A DNA stretch of 64,000 bases from Rhodococcus rhodochrous (GTDB taxonomy: Bacteria; Actinomycetota; Actinomycetes; Mycobacteriales; Mycobacteriaceae). The position numbers and the translations under genes were made by a program. The stretch is from the NCBI RefSeq assembly GCF_014854695.1, contig NZ_CP027557.1:4340001-4404000 (forward strand), read 5' to 3'. The notes below the pieces were generated by a model. It did not search any database, was not told the origin of the DNA, and saw nothing but the letters and a program-made list of their open reading frames with translations. Each line of letters opens with the position of its first letter. Positions within the stretch are counted from its first letter, which is position 1. This document shows positions 27,195 through 36,312 of the stretch, piece by piece.

Positions 27195-28355
27195 GTGGAG
27201 GCTTTCGCCATCGCCCGGGTTCAGCTCAGCTTCGCGTCGATCATCGCCACCCCCACCGGAGCCGAACGGTTCGCGACGGCGTTCTACACCGCCATGTGGA
27301 GCGAGTCCACCGGCATCCGCTCACTGTTCCCCGCCGGCATGGAGTCGATGCGGCAGCGTTTCGCGACCGCGGTCGGCTGGGTCGTCGCCCGCCTCCACGA
27401 GCCGGGCACCGTCGACAGGTTCCTCGCCCAGCTCGCGCGCGACCACCGGAAGTACGGGGTCGAGCCGCTGCACTACCGCGTCGCGGGCAACGCACTGCTC
27501 GCCGCGGTCCGCGAATGCACTCCCCTGATCCTGTGGACGGCCGCGCTCGAACGCACATGGGCCGAGGTCGTCGACGGGGTCGTCGAGACGATGGCGACCG
27601 CCGCGGCCACCGACGACCTGCCCGCCTCGTGGGGCGCCACCGTCGTCGGCCACGAACGCGTGCTCCCCGATCTGGCGATCATCCGGCTCGAGGCCGACAG
27701 CCCGATCCCCTACTACGCGGGCCAGTACATGAGCGTGCAGATCCCGCAGCGCCCGCACATGTGGCGCTACCTGTCCGCCGCGATCCCCCCGAATCCGTAC
27801 GGGCAGATCGAATTCCATGTCCGACGGGTCTCCACCGGATGGGTGAGCCCCGCGCTCGTCGGCGAGACCGCCGTCGGCGACCGATGGACGATCGGCCCAC
27901 CGCTCGGCGGCCTGCACGTCGACCGTGAGAGCGGCCAGGACGTGCTGATGATCGCGTCCGGCACCGGCCTCGCACCGATGCGCGCCCAGATCATGGAGAT
28001 GGCGATGCGCGGCGACAACCCGCGCGTCCACCTGTTCTACGGCGGCAAGTATCCGTGCGACCTGTACGACCTCGAGACACTGTGGCAGATCGCCACGACC
28101 AACCCGTGGCTGACCATCGTGCCGGTGCTCGAGGAGAAGGAGAACCCTTGGTGGCACCCGGTTCCCGTGAAGGAACCGCCCACCGGCCTCAACCGGCCGA
28201 TGTACGGCAAGCTCGGTAAGGTCGCCGGGCAGTTCGGCACGTGGGCCGACCGTCAGATCCAGATCGCCGGGTCGCCGTCGATGATCCGCACGACGCTGTA
28301 CGCACTGTCGGCAGCGGGAACGCCGCGTCAGAACATCAGCTTCGACCCGCTCTGA
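27195..28355 (+). CDS. Type II flavohemoglobin-like protein (Rv0385-like)
   Basis: 386 residues: N-terminal globin (about 1-135) with a helix-B FYTAMW, proximal His in [13 protein letters not shown], then an FAD domain with the RYLS motif (usually RxYS) and an NAD domain with [14 protein letters not shown] and a C-terminal ISFDPL. This matches the mycobacterial type II flavohemoglobins (Rv0385), which differ from NO-dioxygenating Hmp and have been linked to D-lactate/quinone redox. GTG at 27195 follows AGGGAGGA; an earlier GTG at 27156 lacks a ribosome binding site. Divergent from clpB. Confidence 0.82.
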   Translation: MEAFAIARVQLSFASIIATPTGAERFATAFYTAMWSESTGIRSLFPAGMESMRQRFATAVGWVVARLHEPGTVDRFLAQLARDHRKYGVEPLHYRVAGNALLAAVRECTPLILWTAALERTWAEVVDGVVETMATAAATDDLPASWGATVVGHERVLPDLAIIRLEADSPIPYYAGQYMSVQIPQRPHMWRYLSAAIPPNPYGQIEFHVRRVSTGWVSPALVGETAVGDRWTIGPPLGGLHVDRESGQDVLMIASGTGLAPMRAQIMEMAMRGDNPRVHLFYGGKYPCDLYDLETLWQIATTNPWLTIVPVLEEKENPWWHPVPVKEPPTGLNRPMYGKLGKVAGQFGTWADRQIQIAGSPSMIRTTLYALSAAGTPRQNISFDPL

Positions 28356-28400
28356 TCTGCTTGCGCAGCTTCCGTGCTGCGAGAGGTTCCGCGCCGGCGA

Positions 28401-28967
28401 CTACATCCGCTGCGCCGCGACCGCCCGCGCGAACTCGGGATGCGCCTGCGAGATGACGAGTTCCGAACCGTCCTCCGCCACCGACATTCCCAGCGACGCC
28501 CGTTTCGGTTCGAGCACCCGCAGGGCGACGTAGATCGGGAGGAACGACAGACCGAAGACGCTGAGCAGCGCGAGACCGTAGATCTTGGGAGCGCCCTGTA
28601 CGAGCGCGAACACCAGCGCGAGGAAGATGACGCCGAGGACCGTGCAGGTCGCGGCGGCGGCGATCTGCCAGCGCGTGCGGACTGCGACGCAGCGAGCGCA
28701 CACGGGCCAGTCCACCGCGGCGACCTGCACCGTGTAGGCGGCCTCGAGCGCCGAACCGAACCGGTTCGATCCCTGGCGGGGCTCCGACGCGTCGGCCGCG
28801 ACCGTCACCCGGACACGTCCGGTCTCGGGCTCTCCGTGACGCGGGCAGATCGGGGGGATGGGATCGATCGGTCGCATCGAACCGTCTCCGAGCGTGCTCG
28901 TCGCTCCCGAGCCCGGATATTCGACTGCCAACCGCACCTCGACCCGCTGGGCGTCCCCGTTCACCAT
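28401..28967 (-). CDS. Membrane protein of unknown function
   Basis: 188 residues with two hydrophobic segments (IAAAATCTVLGVIFLALVFALV and ALLSVFGLSFLPIYVAL, about residues 100-150). The N-terminal part carries a lone Cys-His element (PICPRHGEPE) and a CARC pair before the first helix, possibly a small zinc-binding knuckle. ATG at 28967. Its 3' end faces that of the flavohemoglobin gene. Not recognised. Confidence 0.55.
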   Translation of the reverse strand: MVNGDAQRVEVRLAVEYPGSGATSTLGDGSMRPIDPIPPICPRHGEPETGRVRVTVAADASEPRQGSNRFGSALEAAYTVQVAAVDWPVCARCVAVRTRWQIAAAATCTVLGVIFLALVFALVQGAPKIYGLALLSVFGLSFLPIYVALRVLEPKRASLGMSVAEDGSELVISQAHPEFARAVAAQRM

Positions 28968-29155
28968 GCGAGGGAGTATGTCAGCACGGCCCGGGCAGTG
29001 AAAGACCGGCTGCACCTGACCGGTACTCGTACGGTCGCGCGGGTACCGACGCAGCCCCTACGCGCTCGTTCCCGAAAGCGCGCACGACCTTTCGGGCAGA
29101 CCTCCGCGAGGACACAGCACGAACTCCGCCGCAGCAGCAGAACGACGAAGCTCGA

Positions 29156-29171
29156 TGTAACGCAGATCACA
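29156..29171. promoter_or_regulatory. CRP-like site upstream of secreted protein gene
   Basis: TGTAA-CGCAGA-TCACA, one mismatch from TGTGA-N6-TCACA, 45-60 bases upstream of the ATG at 29216. The 248-base divergent gap (28968-29215) otherwise shows no feature I can identify. Confidence 0.4.
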
Positions 29172-29215
29172 CTCCTCGCGATGATCCATCATCAGCCACA
29201 CACAGAGGAACGGAC

Positions 29216-29740
29216 ATGAGCAGGATTCACGTGTGGCTCGCGATGATCGTCGTCATCGCGGGGATCGGGCTGACGGGCCCGACCGCGTCGGCCGCAACGC
29301 CCTATTGCGGCATCCACTGGGGTTCGCTGGACAAGGTGAACCCGACGATGGTCACCTCACCGTTCACCGCCGTGCGGGCGGGACGGCACGAGTGCTTCGA
29401 CCGGATCGTCGTCGATCTCGCCGGACCGGCCGCGGGCTACCGCGTCGGCTACGTCCCCGCCGTCCACGAGGACGGATCGGGGTTCGAGGTCCCGCTGCGC
29501 GGAGGCGCCTACCTCCAGGTGGTCGTCCTCGCTCCCGCCTACTACGTACCGGCGAACCGGCGCGAGGTCGTCGACGTGAGCGGGTACCGGACTCTGCGGC
29601 AGGTGGCGTGGGCCAACAGTTTCGAAGGCCAGACCACCCTCGGGGTCGGGGTACGGGCCCGGCTGCCGTTCCGGGTGTTCACCCTCGACGGTCCCGGTAG
29701 CGGTTCCCGGGTGGTGCTGGACGTCGCGCACCAGTGGTGA
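29216..29740 (+). CDS. Secreted AMIN-like domain protein
   Basis: 174 residues with a Sec signal peptide (MIVVIAGIGLTGPTASA, cleavage near residue 27). The mature part has two Cys (YCGIHWG and HECFDR) that may pair, and the pattern FDRIVVDLAG...YRVGYV...VVLAP...VDVSGYRTLRQVAW...FRVFTLDG...RVVLDV seen in actinobacterial AMIN-like exported proteins, perhaps cell-wall binding. ATG at 29216 with AGAGGAACGGAC upstream. Confidence 0.75.
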   Translation: MSRIHVWLAMIVVIAGIGLTGPTASAATPYCGIHWGSLDKVNPTMVTSPFTAVRAGRHECFDRIVVDLAGPAAGYRVGYVPAVHEDGSGFEVPLRGGAYLQVVVLAPAYYVPANRREVVDVSGYRTLRQVAWANSFEGQTTLGVGVRARLPFRVFTLDGPGSGSRVVLDVAHQW

Positions 29741-29783
29741 GGCCGGAGACCGGCACCTCCGGATCCGCGGATCCTTGTGATAC

Positions 29784-29827
29784 ACAGCCGCTCCCGGCAA
29801 TCACGGTCGATTGCCGGGAGCGGCTGT
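29784..29827. terminator. Bidirectional terminator between AMIN-like gene and fadD
   Basis: Perfect 18-base-pair stem (ACAGCCGCTCCCGGCAAT) with an eight-base loop, lying between convergent stops. Marks the left border of the catabolic island. Confidence 0.85.
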
Positions 29828-29840
29828 CACGAATGCAGGG

Positions 29841-31394
29841 TCAGCGATAGGACGCCCGCAGCGTCTTCTTGTCGAGCTTGCCCAGCGGCGTCAGCGGCAG
29901 CGCGTCGAGGAAGTCGACCGACTTGGGGGCGTGCACCGAGCCCTTTGCGGCACGCACCTTCTCGATCAGTTCTTCGGCCGGCACCGACTGGCCCTCACGC
30001 AGCACGACGCATGCCTTGACGGCCTCACCCCACTTGGTGTCCGGCACCCCGACGACGGCCACGGACGCGACCGCGGGATGCGAGGAGATGACGTCCTCGA
30101 TCTCGCGGGGGAAGACGTTGAAGCCGCCGGTGACGATCATGTCCTTCTTACGATCGACGATCGTCATGAAGCCGTTCTTGTCGGCACGCGCGACGTCGCC
30201 GGTGTGCAGCCATCCGCCGCGCAGCGCCTCGGCGGTCTCCTCCGGCTTGTTCAGATAGCCCTTCATCACGAGCGGGCCGCGCACACAGATCTCGCCGAGT
30301 TCACCCTGCGGCACCTCGTTCAAGTCGTCGTCGAGCAGGCGGACGTCGAGCCACGGCACGGGGCGCCCGCACGACGCGAGGCGGCTCGGATCGTCGGGGA
30401 GGTGTTCCTCCTTGCGCAGCACCGAGATGGTCATGCCGCATTCGGACTGACCGTAGAACTGGAAGAAGACCGGACCGAGCCGCTCGATTCCTTCGCGTAG
30501 GCGGGACGGCGACATGGCCGACGCGCCGTAGAACAGGGTCTCGAGGCTCGACAGGTCGCGGCCGTCGAAATCGGGATGGTCGAGCAGCATGTAGATCATC
30601 GTCGGCACGAGCATGGTCGCGTTGATGCGGTGCTTCTCGATCGTTTCGAGCACGAGCGCGGGATCGAAATGGGGCAGCACGTAGAGGCATCCGCCGCGCA
30701 GGAGCGTGGGGACGAAGAACGCCGCCCCGGCGTGCGAGAGCGGGGTGCACACGAGGAAGCGTGGCTGCTCGGGCCACTGCCACTCGGCCATCTGGATCTG
30801 GTTCAGGGCCGCTCCCGATCGGAACGAGCCCATGACACCCTTCGGTTTCCCGGTGGTGCCGCCGGTGTAGACGATGGATGAGGTGTCCTCGATGTCGACA
30901 GGTGCGGACACGAGCCGCTGCTCGGTGAACTGCTCGGACAGGGCGAGGATGTCGGTACCCACCGAGGACGGGCCGAGGGAGAACAGGTTCTTCAGGGTCG
31001 GTACCTGCTCGCGCAGCTCCGCGGCGCGTTCCTCGAAGTGCCGGGGATCGAAGATCAAGGTCTCGATCTCGGCGTCGGTCGAGATGTACTGGTGGTCGGA
31101 GAGCGAGCCCATCGGGTTCAGGGCCGTGTTGCGGCAGCCGGCGACCATCGTGGCACCCATCGAGATGAGTACCTCGGGCCGGTTCTTGGACAGCATCGCC
31201 ACCGCCGATCCCTGCCCGACCCCGACGGACGCGAGCGCCTGCTGGAACCGGCTGATGGCGGCGCGCATCTCGGCTCCGGTGAGGACGACGTCACCGAGGT
31301 GCAGGGCGGGCCGGTCGGCGCTGCGGTCGAGCGCGGTGATGAGGAGATCGGGCGTGAATGCGGGGCGGTAGAGGTCGGCGTACTCCTCGGGCAT
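29841..31394 (-). CDS. Acyl-CoA ligase (FadD-like, ANL superfamily)
   Basis: 517-residue AMP-forming ligase that would activate a carboxylic acid to its CoA thioester. Core motifs: P-loop-like YTGGTTGKPKGV, FYGQSECGMT (A5), GGWLHTGDVA (A7), DRKKDMIVTGGFNVFPREIE (A8) and the catalytic Lys in PLGKLDKKTL. ATG at 31394 with GGAAGGAC upstream. The KstR-type motif in its promoter region and position beside kstD suggest a steroid-derived acid (side chain or ring fragment) as substrate, but ordinary fatty or aromatic acids cannot be excluded. Confidence 0.85.
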   Translation of the reverse strand: MPEEYADLYRPAFTPDLLITALDRSADRPALHLGDVVLTGAEMRAAISRFQQALASVGVGQGSAVAMLSKNRPEVLISMGATMVAGCRNTALNPMGSLSDHQYISTDAEIETLIFDPRHFEERAAELREQVPTLKNLFSLGPSSVGTDILALSEQFTEQRLVSAPVDIEDTSSIVYTGGTTGKPKGVMGSFRSGAALNQIQMAEWQWPEQPRFLVCTPLSHAGAAFFVPTLLRGGCLYVLPHFDPALVLETIEKHRINATMLVPTMIYMLLDHPDFDGRDLSSLETLFYGASAMSPSRLREGIERLGPVFFQFYGQSECGMTISVLRKEEHLPDDPSRLASCGRPVPWLDVRLLDDDLNEVPQGELGEICVRGPLVMKGYLNKPEETAEALRGGWLHTGDVARADKNGFMTIVDRKKDMIVTGGFNVFPREIEDVISSHPAVASVAVVGVPDTKWGEAVKACVVLREGQSVPAEELIEKVRAAKGSVHAPKSVDFLDALPLTPLGKLDKKTLRASYR

Positions 31395-31508
31395 GGTCGT
31401 CCTTCCGGTGTGCTGTGACGGTCCGTTGTGTGACGTCACCGGTCGGCGTTCTCCGCTGTGGTGACCATCACCTGCCGTTCGTCACGATAACCGCTCGAAG
31501 CCAAAAAC

Positions 31509-31522
31509 TGAAACACGTTCCA
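31509..31522. promoter_or_regulatory. KstR-type operator between fadD and reductase gene
   Basis: TGAAACACGTTCCA matches the KstR cholesterol-regulon pattern TNNAACNNGTTNNA at every defined position and has the central ACACGT found in strong sites. It lies 115 bases upstream of the fadD start and 70 bases upstream of the divergent reductase. Confidence 0.6.
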
Positions 31523-31591
31523 CTCTGCCTTTTCGCCGATTTCTCGCCTAGAGTCTTGGGCACGTCACAGCACACCACCGGGGGATCACGC

Positions 31592-32383
31592 ATGCAGTCG
31601 GCCACGCCGTCACCGAGCGAGACCGAAACGGCAGTCACCGCAACCGTCGTCGAACATCATCGGCTCCGGCACGACCTCGCCGTCGTGCGTCTCGAATGCG
31701 ACGACGCGATCGTCGATTTCCGCCCCGGACAGTACGTCGACGTGGCCGTGCCGCAACGTCCCACGCTGCCGCGTCGCCTCTCCCCCGCGCTGCCACCGTC
31801 GCTGGACGGCAAGCTCGAGTTCCACGTGCGCACGGTCCCGGGTGGCTGGGTGAGCGGCGCGATCGTCGTCGACACCCAACCGGGCGACGTGTGGCAGATC
31901 GGCGCCGCCCGCGGCGGCGACCTCCACATCGACGACACGGGCCGCATCGTCATCATGGTGGCCGGCGGCACGGGCCTCGCGCCGCTGCGGTCGTTGATCC
32001 TCGACACGGCGCGTCGCCCGGATCCGCCCCGCACCTTCCTGTTCACGGGCGCCCGCAACCCGCGCGACCTGTACGCCGCCGACATGCTCATGCTCCTGTC
32101 GGAGGCGCTGCCGTGGCTGACGGTGGTGCCGGTCGTGGAGACCCTCGAGATCCCCGACATCCCCGACCCCTGGTTCGACCGCATCGCCCCGCGCATCGAC
32201 GAGTTCGGACCCGACCCCGACGAACTGCTCGAGGGCAGCGTCGACGAGGTCGTCACGTCCTACGGTGCGTTCGGCGACCACCAGGTGCTCGTGTGCGGCC
32301 CGGCGGCCATGGTGCGCACCACCGCTCAGCGGCTGATCGAGACCGGTACCCCGGTCGAGAACATCCGCTACGACCCGTACTGA
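31592..32383 (+). CDS. Globin-less FAD/NAD(P) reductase, paralogue of type II flavohemoglobin
   Basis: 263-residue ferredoxin-NADP reductase-like protein: FAD motif RRLSPALPP, FHVRTVPGGWVS, NAD motif VMVAGGTGLAPLRS, VLVCGPAAMV and a C-terminal NIRYDPY. Its sequence closely parallels the reductase half of the flavohemoglobin gene at 27195 (shared FHVR...GWVS, GTGLAP, DPRD-type blocks and C-terminus) but it has no globin domain and no [2Fe-2S] cysteines. It may supply electrons to an oxygenase in the island; partner unknown. ATG at 31592 follows GGGGGATC. Confidence 0.75.
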   Translation: MQSATPSPSETETAVTATVVEHHRLRHDLAVVRLECDDAIVDFRPGQYVDVAVPQRPTLPRRLSPALPPSLDGKLEFHVRTVPGGWVSGAIVVDTQPGDVWQIGAARGGDLHIDDTGRIVIMVAGGTGLAPLRSLILDTARRPDPPRTFLFTGARNPRDLYAADMLMLLSEALPWLTVVPVVETLEIPDIPDPWFDRIAPRIDEFGPDPDELLEGSVDEVVTSYGAFGDHQVLVCGPAAMVRTTAQRLIETGTPVENIRYDPY

Positions 32384-32408
32384 GTGCCCCGGCGCACCGG
32401 CCGGCGCT

Positions 32409-32924
32409 CTACGAAGCGGCCGCGGTCACCCAGGCACGGGCGACGACCGACCGGGACGAGTCCGTGCCGACGAGCGCGACGTCCTCGACGTTCTCGTGAT
32501 CGGTGCGGTAACGCTGCAACACGGTCACCGACCAGGTCGGTGATCCGGGACCCGCGGAGTGCTCGTAGAAGCGCATCCGGAGCCGCCGCACATCGGCGAG
32601 GTCGAACCGTTCGACAACCGAATGCAGCAGTTCGTCGGCGTACGGGGTGGGCACACCGTGCTCACCGCCCGGACGCGCCGATCCGGACACGAAGACCTCG
32701 GCGACGACCCGCCCGATCTCATCGACGTATCCGAGTGTCCGGTCGAGCCGGCCGGACACCTCGTCACGGTTGTCGCGGGCCCGGCAGGTCAGCGCGTCGG
32801 TGGTGGGTGGCGCAAAGAACACGACGTCCACTTCGTCCACCGGGCCGTCTTCGAGGTGTGGCCCGGCTCCCCAGAGGGACAGCACGGTAGGGAGGGAACG
32901 GACGTTCCCGTTCGTGATCGTCAC
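32409..32924 (-). CDS. Hypothetical protein downstream of kstD
   Basis: 171-residue soluble protein, mixed alpha/beta, no signal or membrane segment. Blocks such as DGPVDEVDVVFFAPPTTD, RVVAEVFVSGSARPGG and RRLRMRFYEHSAGPGSPTWSVTVLQRY are visible, but I recognise no family. GTG at 32924 has an excellent GGGAGGG. It starts 29 bases after the kstD stop, so it is probably in the same transcript. Its stop faces that of the reductase 25 bases away. Confidence 0.6.
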   Translation of the reverse strand: MTITNGNVRSLPTVLSLWGAGPHLEDGPVDEVDVVFFAPPTTDALTCRARDNRDEVSGRLDRTLGYVDEIGRVVAEVFVSGSARPGGEHGVPTPYADELLHSVVERFDLADVRRLRMRFYEHSAGPGSPTWSVTVLQRYRTDHENVEDVALVGTDSSRSVVARAWVTAAAS

Positions 32925-32953
32925 ATGCCCTCCCTACCTCTCGGATCGTCCAC

Positions 32954-34666
32954 TCAGGCGACCGGTGCGTCCGACGATGCTGCGTCGCGTGCCGCGATGT
33001 ACCCGAAGACCAGGCCCTGCCCGATGGTGGCGCCGGCACCGGGATAGCGGTGGCCGAACGCGTTGGCCGCGGTGTTGCCGATGGCGTAGAGACCGGCGAT
33101 GGGGCTGCCGTCCTCGCGGAGGACCCGCGCCCGTTCGTCGGCGCGCACGCCACCGCACGTGCCGAGATCGCTCAGCGTCATCTTCACCGCGTAGAGCGGA
33201 CCGTGCGTCAGGGGTCGCAGGTTCGGGTTCGGCTGGACGGTCGGGTCACCGTAGTAGCGGTCGTAGGCACTGCCGCCACGTCCGAACTCGGAATCCGTTC
33301 CCGCCGCCGCGTCCTCGTTGAACTTGCCGAACGTCGCGGCGAAGGCGTCCACCGGCACGCCCATCGACGCCGCGAGTTCCGCAGCGGTGGTGCCGCGGTG
33401 AGCGATGCCCGCCTTGTACCAGGCCTCCGGGAGCGGCTGGCGCGGGAACACCCCGGCCGCGAAGACGTAACTGTTGCGGTACTTCTGGTCGAAGACGATC
33501 CACATCGACTCGATCGGATCGCCGGCACGCTCGCGTTCGAGCACCAGCCGTCCGAACGACATGTAGTCGGACGACTCGTTCGTGAACCGGCGTCCCGTCT
33601 GGTCGACGATGAACGAGCCGGGCAGCGATCGCTCGGCGAGCATGACCATCGGCGGCTTGCCCGGGCGGGTCGGCGCGACGGCGGGGAACCACCAGGCCTG
33701 GTCCATGAGGGCGAGATCGGCACCGACCTCCTGGGCCGCCTTGATCGCATCGCCGGTGTTGGTCTCCGCCCCGAGGCTCTCGTGGTCGAGCAGACGCTCG
33801 GACTGGAACTTACGGCGCATCTCCATGTCGTGGTCGAACCCGCCGGCGGCGAGCACCACCCCGCGACGCGCGGTCACCGTCACCTCACGTCCGTTCTGCG
33901 CTACGACGGCACCGGTGACACGGTCGCCGTCGGTGAGCAGACGCACCAGCGACGTCTCGGTCCACACCGGCACACCGGCCTTCAGCACACCCGCGAACAG
34001 TCCGGCGGCGATCGCCTGTCCACCGGCGACGTATTCACGCTTGACGGCGAGACCGGCGACACCCTGGGCGAGCCGCTTGAAGATGCGCGGAAAACCCTTG
34101 TGCGGCACGCGCAGCATGAGGTTCATCCACTTGTAGTCGGCACCGGTGGTGGGCATCGGCAGGCTCGCCTCCATGAGGCCGGGACGCAGTCGACCGCGCT
34201 CCTCACCGAGGACCGACAGGTCCAGGGGCAGGCACTCGCAGCTGCGGCCGACCGCCGAACCACCCGCCAGTTCGGGGTGATAGTCGGAGTAGCCCTCTGC
34301 CCAGAACAGCTTCATGGGGGTGGTGCGCTGGAGCATTTCGACGGTGGCGACACCGTTGTCGACGAAGGCCTCGCCCCGCTCGACCGGCGCCGTGCCGTCG
34401 ACGACCGTCCGCACGTAGGTGTGGCCGCGCTCGATGGTGTCGCCGCTTCCCGCCGCGTCGAGTACCGGATTGGCCGGCACCCAGAACGCACCGCCGGAAC
34501 GGGCGGTCGATCCGCCGACGTAGGCCGATTTCTCCACGATGAGGGCGGACAGGCCCGCCTCGTGCGCGGTGAGCGCGGCGGCCATGCCGGTACCGGACCC
34601 GATCACGAGCAGGTCCACGGTCGTGTCGCGGGCTGTGGTCACGGCCGGTACAGGGGTCTTGGCCAT
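32954..34666 (-). CDS. kstD: 3-ketosteroid delta1-dehydrogenase (KstD2-like)
   Basis: FAD enzyme inserting the 1,2 double bond into ring A of 3-ketosteroids. 570 residues. FAD motif LLVIGSGTGMAAALTAHEAG, the KstD signature VEKSAYVGGSTARSGGAFW, YSDYHPELAGG, the substrate-domain WWFPAVAP, SAYDRYYGDP, and the C-terminal TCGGVRADER...GLYAIGNTAANAFG...YPGAGATIGQG. The match to the KstD2 group is strong over the full length as far as I can recall it. ATG at 34666 has GGAGACAG upstream. Preceded by a 119-base gap that should hold a promoter. Confidence 0.9.
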   Translation of the reverse strand: MAKTPVPAVTTARDTTVDLLVIGSGTGMAAALTAHEAGLSALIVEKSAYVGGSTARSGGAFWVPANPVLDAAGSGDTIERGHTYVRTVVDGTAPVERGEAFVDNGVATVEMLQRTTPMKLFWAEGYSDYHPELAGGSAVGRSCECLPLDLSVLGEERGRLRPGLMEASLPMPTTGADYKWMNLMLRVPHKGFPRIFKRLAQGVAGLAVKREYVAGGQAIAAGLFAGVLKAGVPVWTETSLVRLLTDGDRVTGAVVAQNGREVTVTARRGVVLAAGGFDHDMEMRRKFQSERLLDHESLGAETNTGDAIKAAQEVGADLALMDQAWWFPAVAPTRPGKPPMVMLAERSLPGSFIVDQTGRRFTNESSDYMSFGRLVLERERAGDPIESMWIVFDQKYRNSYVFAAGVFPRQPLPEAWYKAGIAHRGTTAAELAASMGVPVDAFAATFGKFNEDAAAGTDSEFGRGGSAYDRYYGDPTVQPNPNLRPLTHGPLYAVKMTLSDLGTCGGVRADERARVLREDGSPIAGLYAIGNTAANAFGHRYPGAGATIGQGLVFGYIAARDAASSDAPVA

Positions 34667-34729
34667 CGACTGTCTCCTTCACATCGTTGTCTTCCGGACG
34701 GTATGGCAGCTCCGGGAGTCGTAACATGC

Positions 34730-34743
34730 GTGATCCCGATCAC
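34730..34743. promoter_or_regulatory. CRP-like palindrome upstream of kstD
   Basis: GTGA-TCCCGA-TCAC, a perfect match to the inner half-sites of the GTGA-N6-TCAC pattern, 64-77 bases upstream of the kstD start. It could equally be an operator of an unidentified dimeric regulator. Confidence 0.4.
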
Positions 34744-34785
34744 CGGGAGAACGCGAGGACGGACGATCGGTCTCCGGCCGTCCGA

Positions 34786-35709
34786 TCATTCCGGCGAGGC
34801 GAAGACACCGGAGAGGTAGGCGACGATCTCGTGGAACAACTCCTCCGCAGCAGGTAGCACGGCTGTCATGGTCGCGAAACCGTGCATCATCCCGTCGTAC
34901 CGCCGTAGTTCGACCGGCACACCGGATTCCTGCATACGCCGCGCGTACTCCTCGGTGCCGTCGCGCGTGGGGTCCACTTCGGCGGTGGCGACGAAGGCGG
35001 GCGGCAGGCCGACCAGGTCGCCGGCGAGGCCCGGAGATGCCTGCACAGAACGCCGGTCGGTGGGATCCGGCACGTACATGTCCCAGAACCAGTGACAATC
35101 CTCCGGGGACAGCAGTGCCGTGGCGTACTCGGGATTGGTCACCTCCATCACCGCAGTCCCGTACAGGGAGATCTGCGCGAGCGGACATGGAAGGCCGGTC
35201 TCGTGGAGTTGCTGGGCCAACGCGAAGGTCAGAGTGCCACCGGCACTCTCGCCTGCGATCACTGCTCGCGTCACGTCGACGGACCGAAGTTCATCGGGCG
35301 CAGAGGTGATCCATTCCCAAACACTCCGACAATCGTCGAGCGCCGCCGGACAGGGGTGTTCCGGCGCCAGCCGGTAGTCCACGGAGACGATGACGCACCG
35401 GGATGCGTTGCTCAGCTTCCGCAGGTACTCCTCGTTCTGATCGAGATTTCCGACGGCGAATCCTCCACTGTGCATCCACTGCACCACCGGCAACCCCGGG
35501 TCGTCGGACGGCCGGTAGATGCGCACGGGAACGCCACCACCGGCAGAGGGAACGACGCTGTCCTGTCGATGATGAATGGGTGTCGTTGCCGGAATCGCGT
35601 GTGCAGCGAGAGCGGCACGCAGATCCTCCACAGGCGTCTCGTGCATGGGTCTTGCCATGCGTGTTGCAGATGCATCGACCACCCGCTGTGCTTCCGGTGA
35701 GAGCGGCAT
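34786..35709 (-). CDS. Alpha/beta hydrolase, hormone-sensitive-lipase family esterase
   Basis: 307 residues. Oxyanion motif MHSGGFAVG (HGGG variant), nucleophile GESAGG, acid in TAEVDPTRD and His in MMHGFA, the full HSL-family triad. It would hydrolyse a carboxylic ester or lactone. With two Baeyer-Villiger monooxygenases in the same island, the obvious proposal is hydrolysis of the ester or lactone they make (for instance a 17-acetate). That is inference. ATG at 35709. It lies downstream of the NTF2-like/SDR genes. Confidence 0.82.
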   Translation of the reverse strand: MPLSPEAQRVVDASATRMARPMHETPVEDLRAALAAHAIPATTPIHHRQDSVVPSAGGGVPVRIYRPSDDPGLPVVQWMHSGGFAVGNLDQNEEYLRKLSNASRCVIVSVDYRLAPEHPCPAALDDCRSVWEWITSAPDELRSVDVTRAVIAGESAGGTLTFALAQQLHETGLPCPLAQISLYGTAVMEVTNPEYATALLSPEDCHWFWDMYVPDPTDRRSVQASPGLAGDLVGLPPAFVATAEVDPTRDGTEEYARRMQESGVPVELRRYDGMMHGFATMTAVLPAAEELFHEIVAYLSGVFASPE

Positions 35710-35776
35710 ATGTTCTCGTTTCGTCGACGTCTCGTACGGGCCGGGACGGTTCCGATCGCGGCGGCGGCCGTTCGGA

Positions 35777-36262
35777 TCAGAGAACTCGCGCGGACACCTC
35801 TGCGAAGTGATCGGCGTATCTCACCGAGTCCTGGGTATCGAGGACGACGTGGACAGCACTGAAGACCGGTCCCGCTTCGGTGGCCCGGATGCTGCCGCGC
35901 ACGATGCCACTCGATACGTTGAACGGCCTACCGTCGACGATCTTGGTGACGAAGATGTAGGACGAGAACTCGACCTCTCCGTCCGCGACGCCGGTGACGA
36001 ACACATTGGTGCCGTTGTGACGCAGCGGATAAGGACTGTTGCGCCGGTGGTCGTCCTTCCATGCCATCACATTGGCGGCGCCACGCACGTCGACGCGGAT
36101 GAAGTCCTCGTAGTCGGTCTCACCCGTGTCGCTCGCGCAACTGAAGGCGATGTCGTCGGCCATGAGCGCCCGAAGTTCGATGGGATTCCATTCGTCGTAA
36201 TGGAACCACCAGGCCGCGACGAGGGCGCTGACGGTGCCCGGATCCACGGTCGACTCGTTCAT
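35777..36262 (-). CDS. NTF2-like/SnoaL-fold protein
   Basis: 161 residues of the NTF2-like superfamily, which includes ketosteroid isomerase, SnoaL cyclases and small dioxygenase subunits. Seen: VSALVAAWWFHYDEWNPIELRALMADDIAFSC at the N-terminus, VDVRGAANVMAWKDDH, and the beta-strand VFSAVHVVLDTQD. An Asp/His-lined pocket is likely but no clear KSI Tyr/Asp pair can be assigned. In a steroid cluster a double-bond isomerase or hydratase-like role is plausible. ATG at 36262 with CAGGAGAG. Confidence 0.65.
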   Translation of the reverse strand: MNESTVDPGTVSALVAAWWFHYDEWNPIELRALMADDIAFSCASDTGETDYEDFIRVDVRGAANVMAWKDDHRRNSPYPLRHNGTNVFVTGVADGEVEFSSYIFVTKIVDGRPFNVSSGIVRGSIRATEAGPVFSAVHVVLDTQDSVRYADHFAEVSARVL

Positions 36263-36312
36263 GGAACTCTCCTGGAAGTCGGGACGGATGGTCGGGGAAT
36301 CCGGAAGCTCTG

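Noticed and set aside
31592-32383. Reductase considered as KshB
   Set aside because: Lacks the C-terminal plant-type [2Fe-2S] domain and its cysteines that KshB must have.
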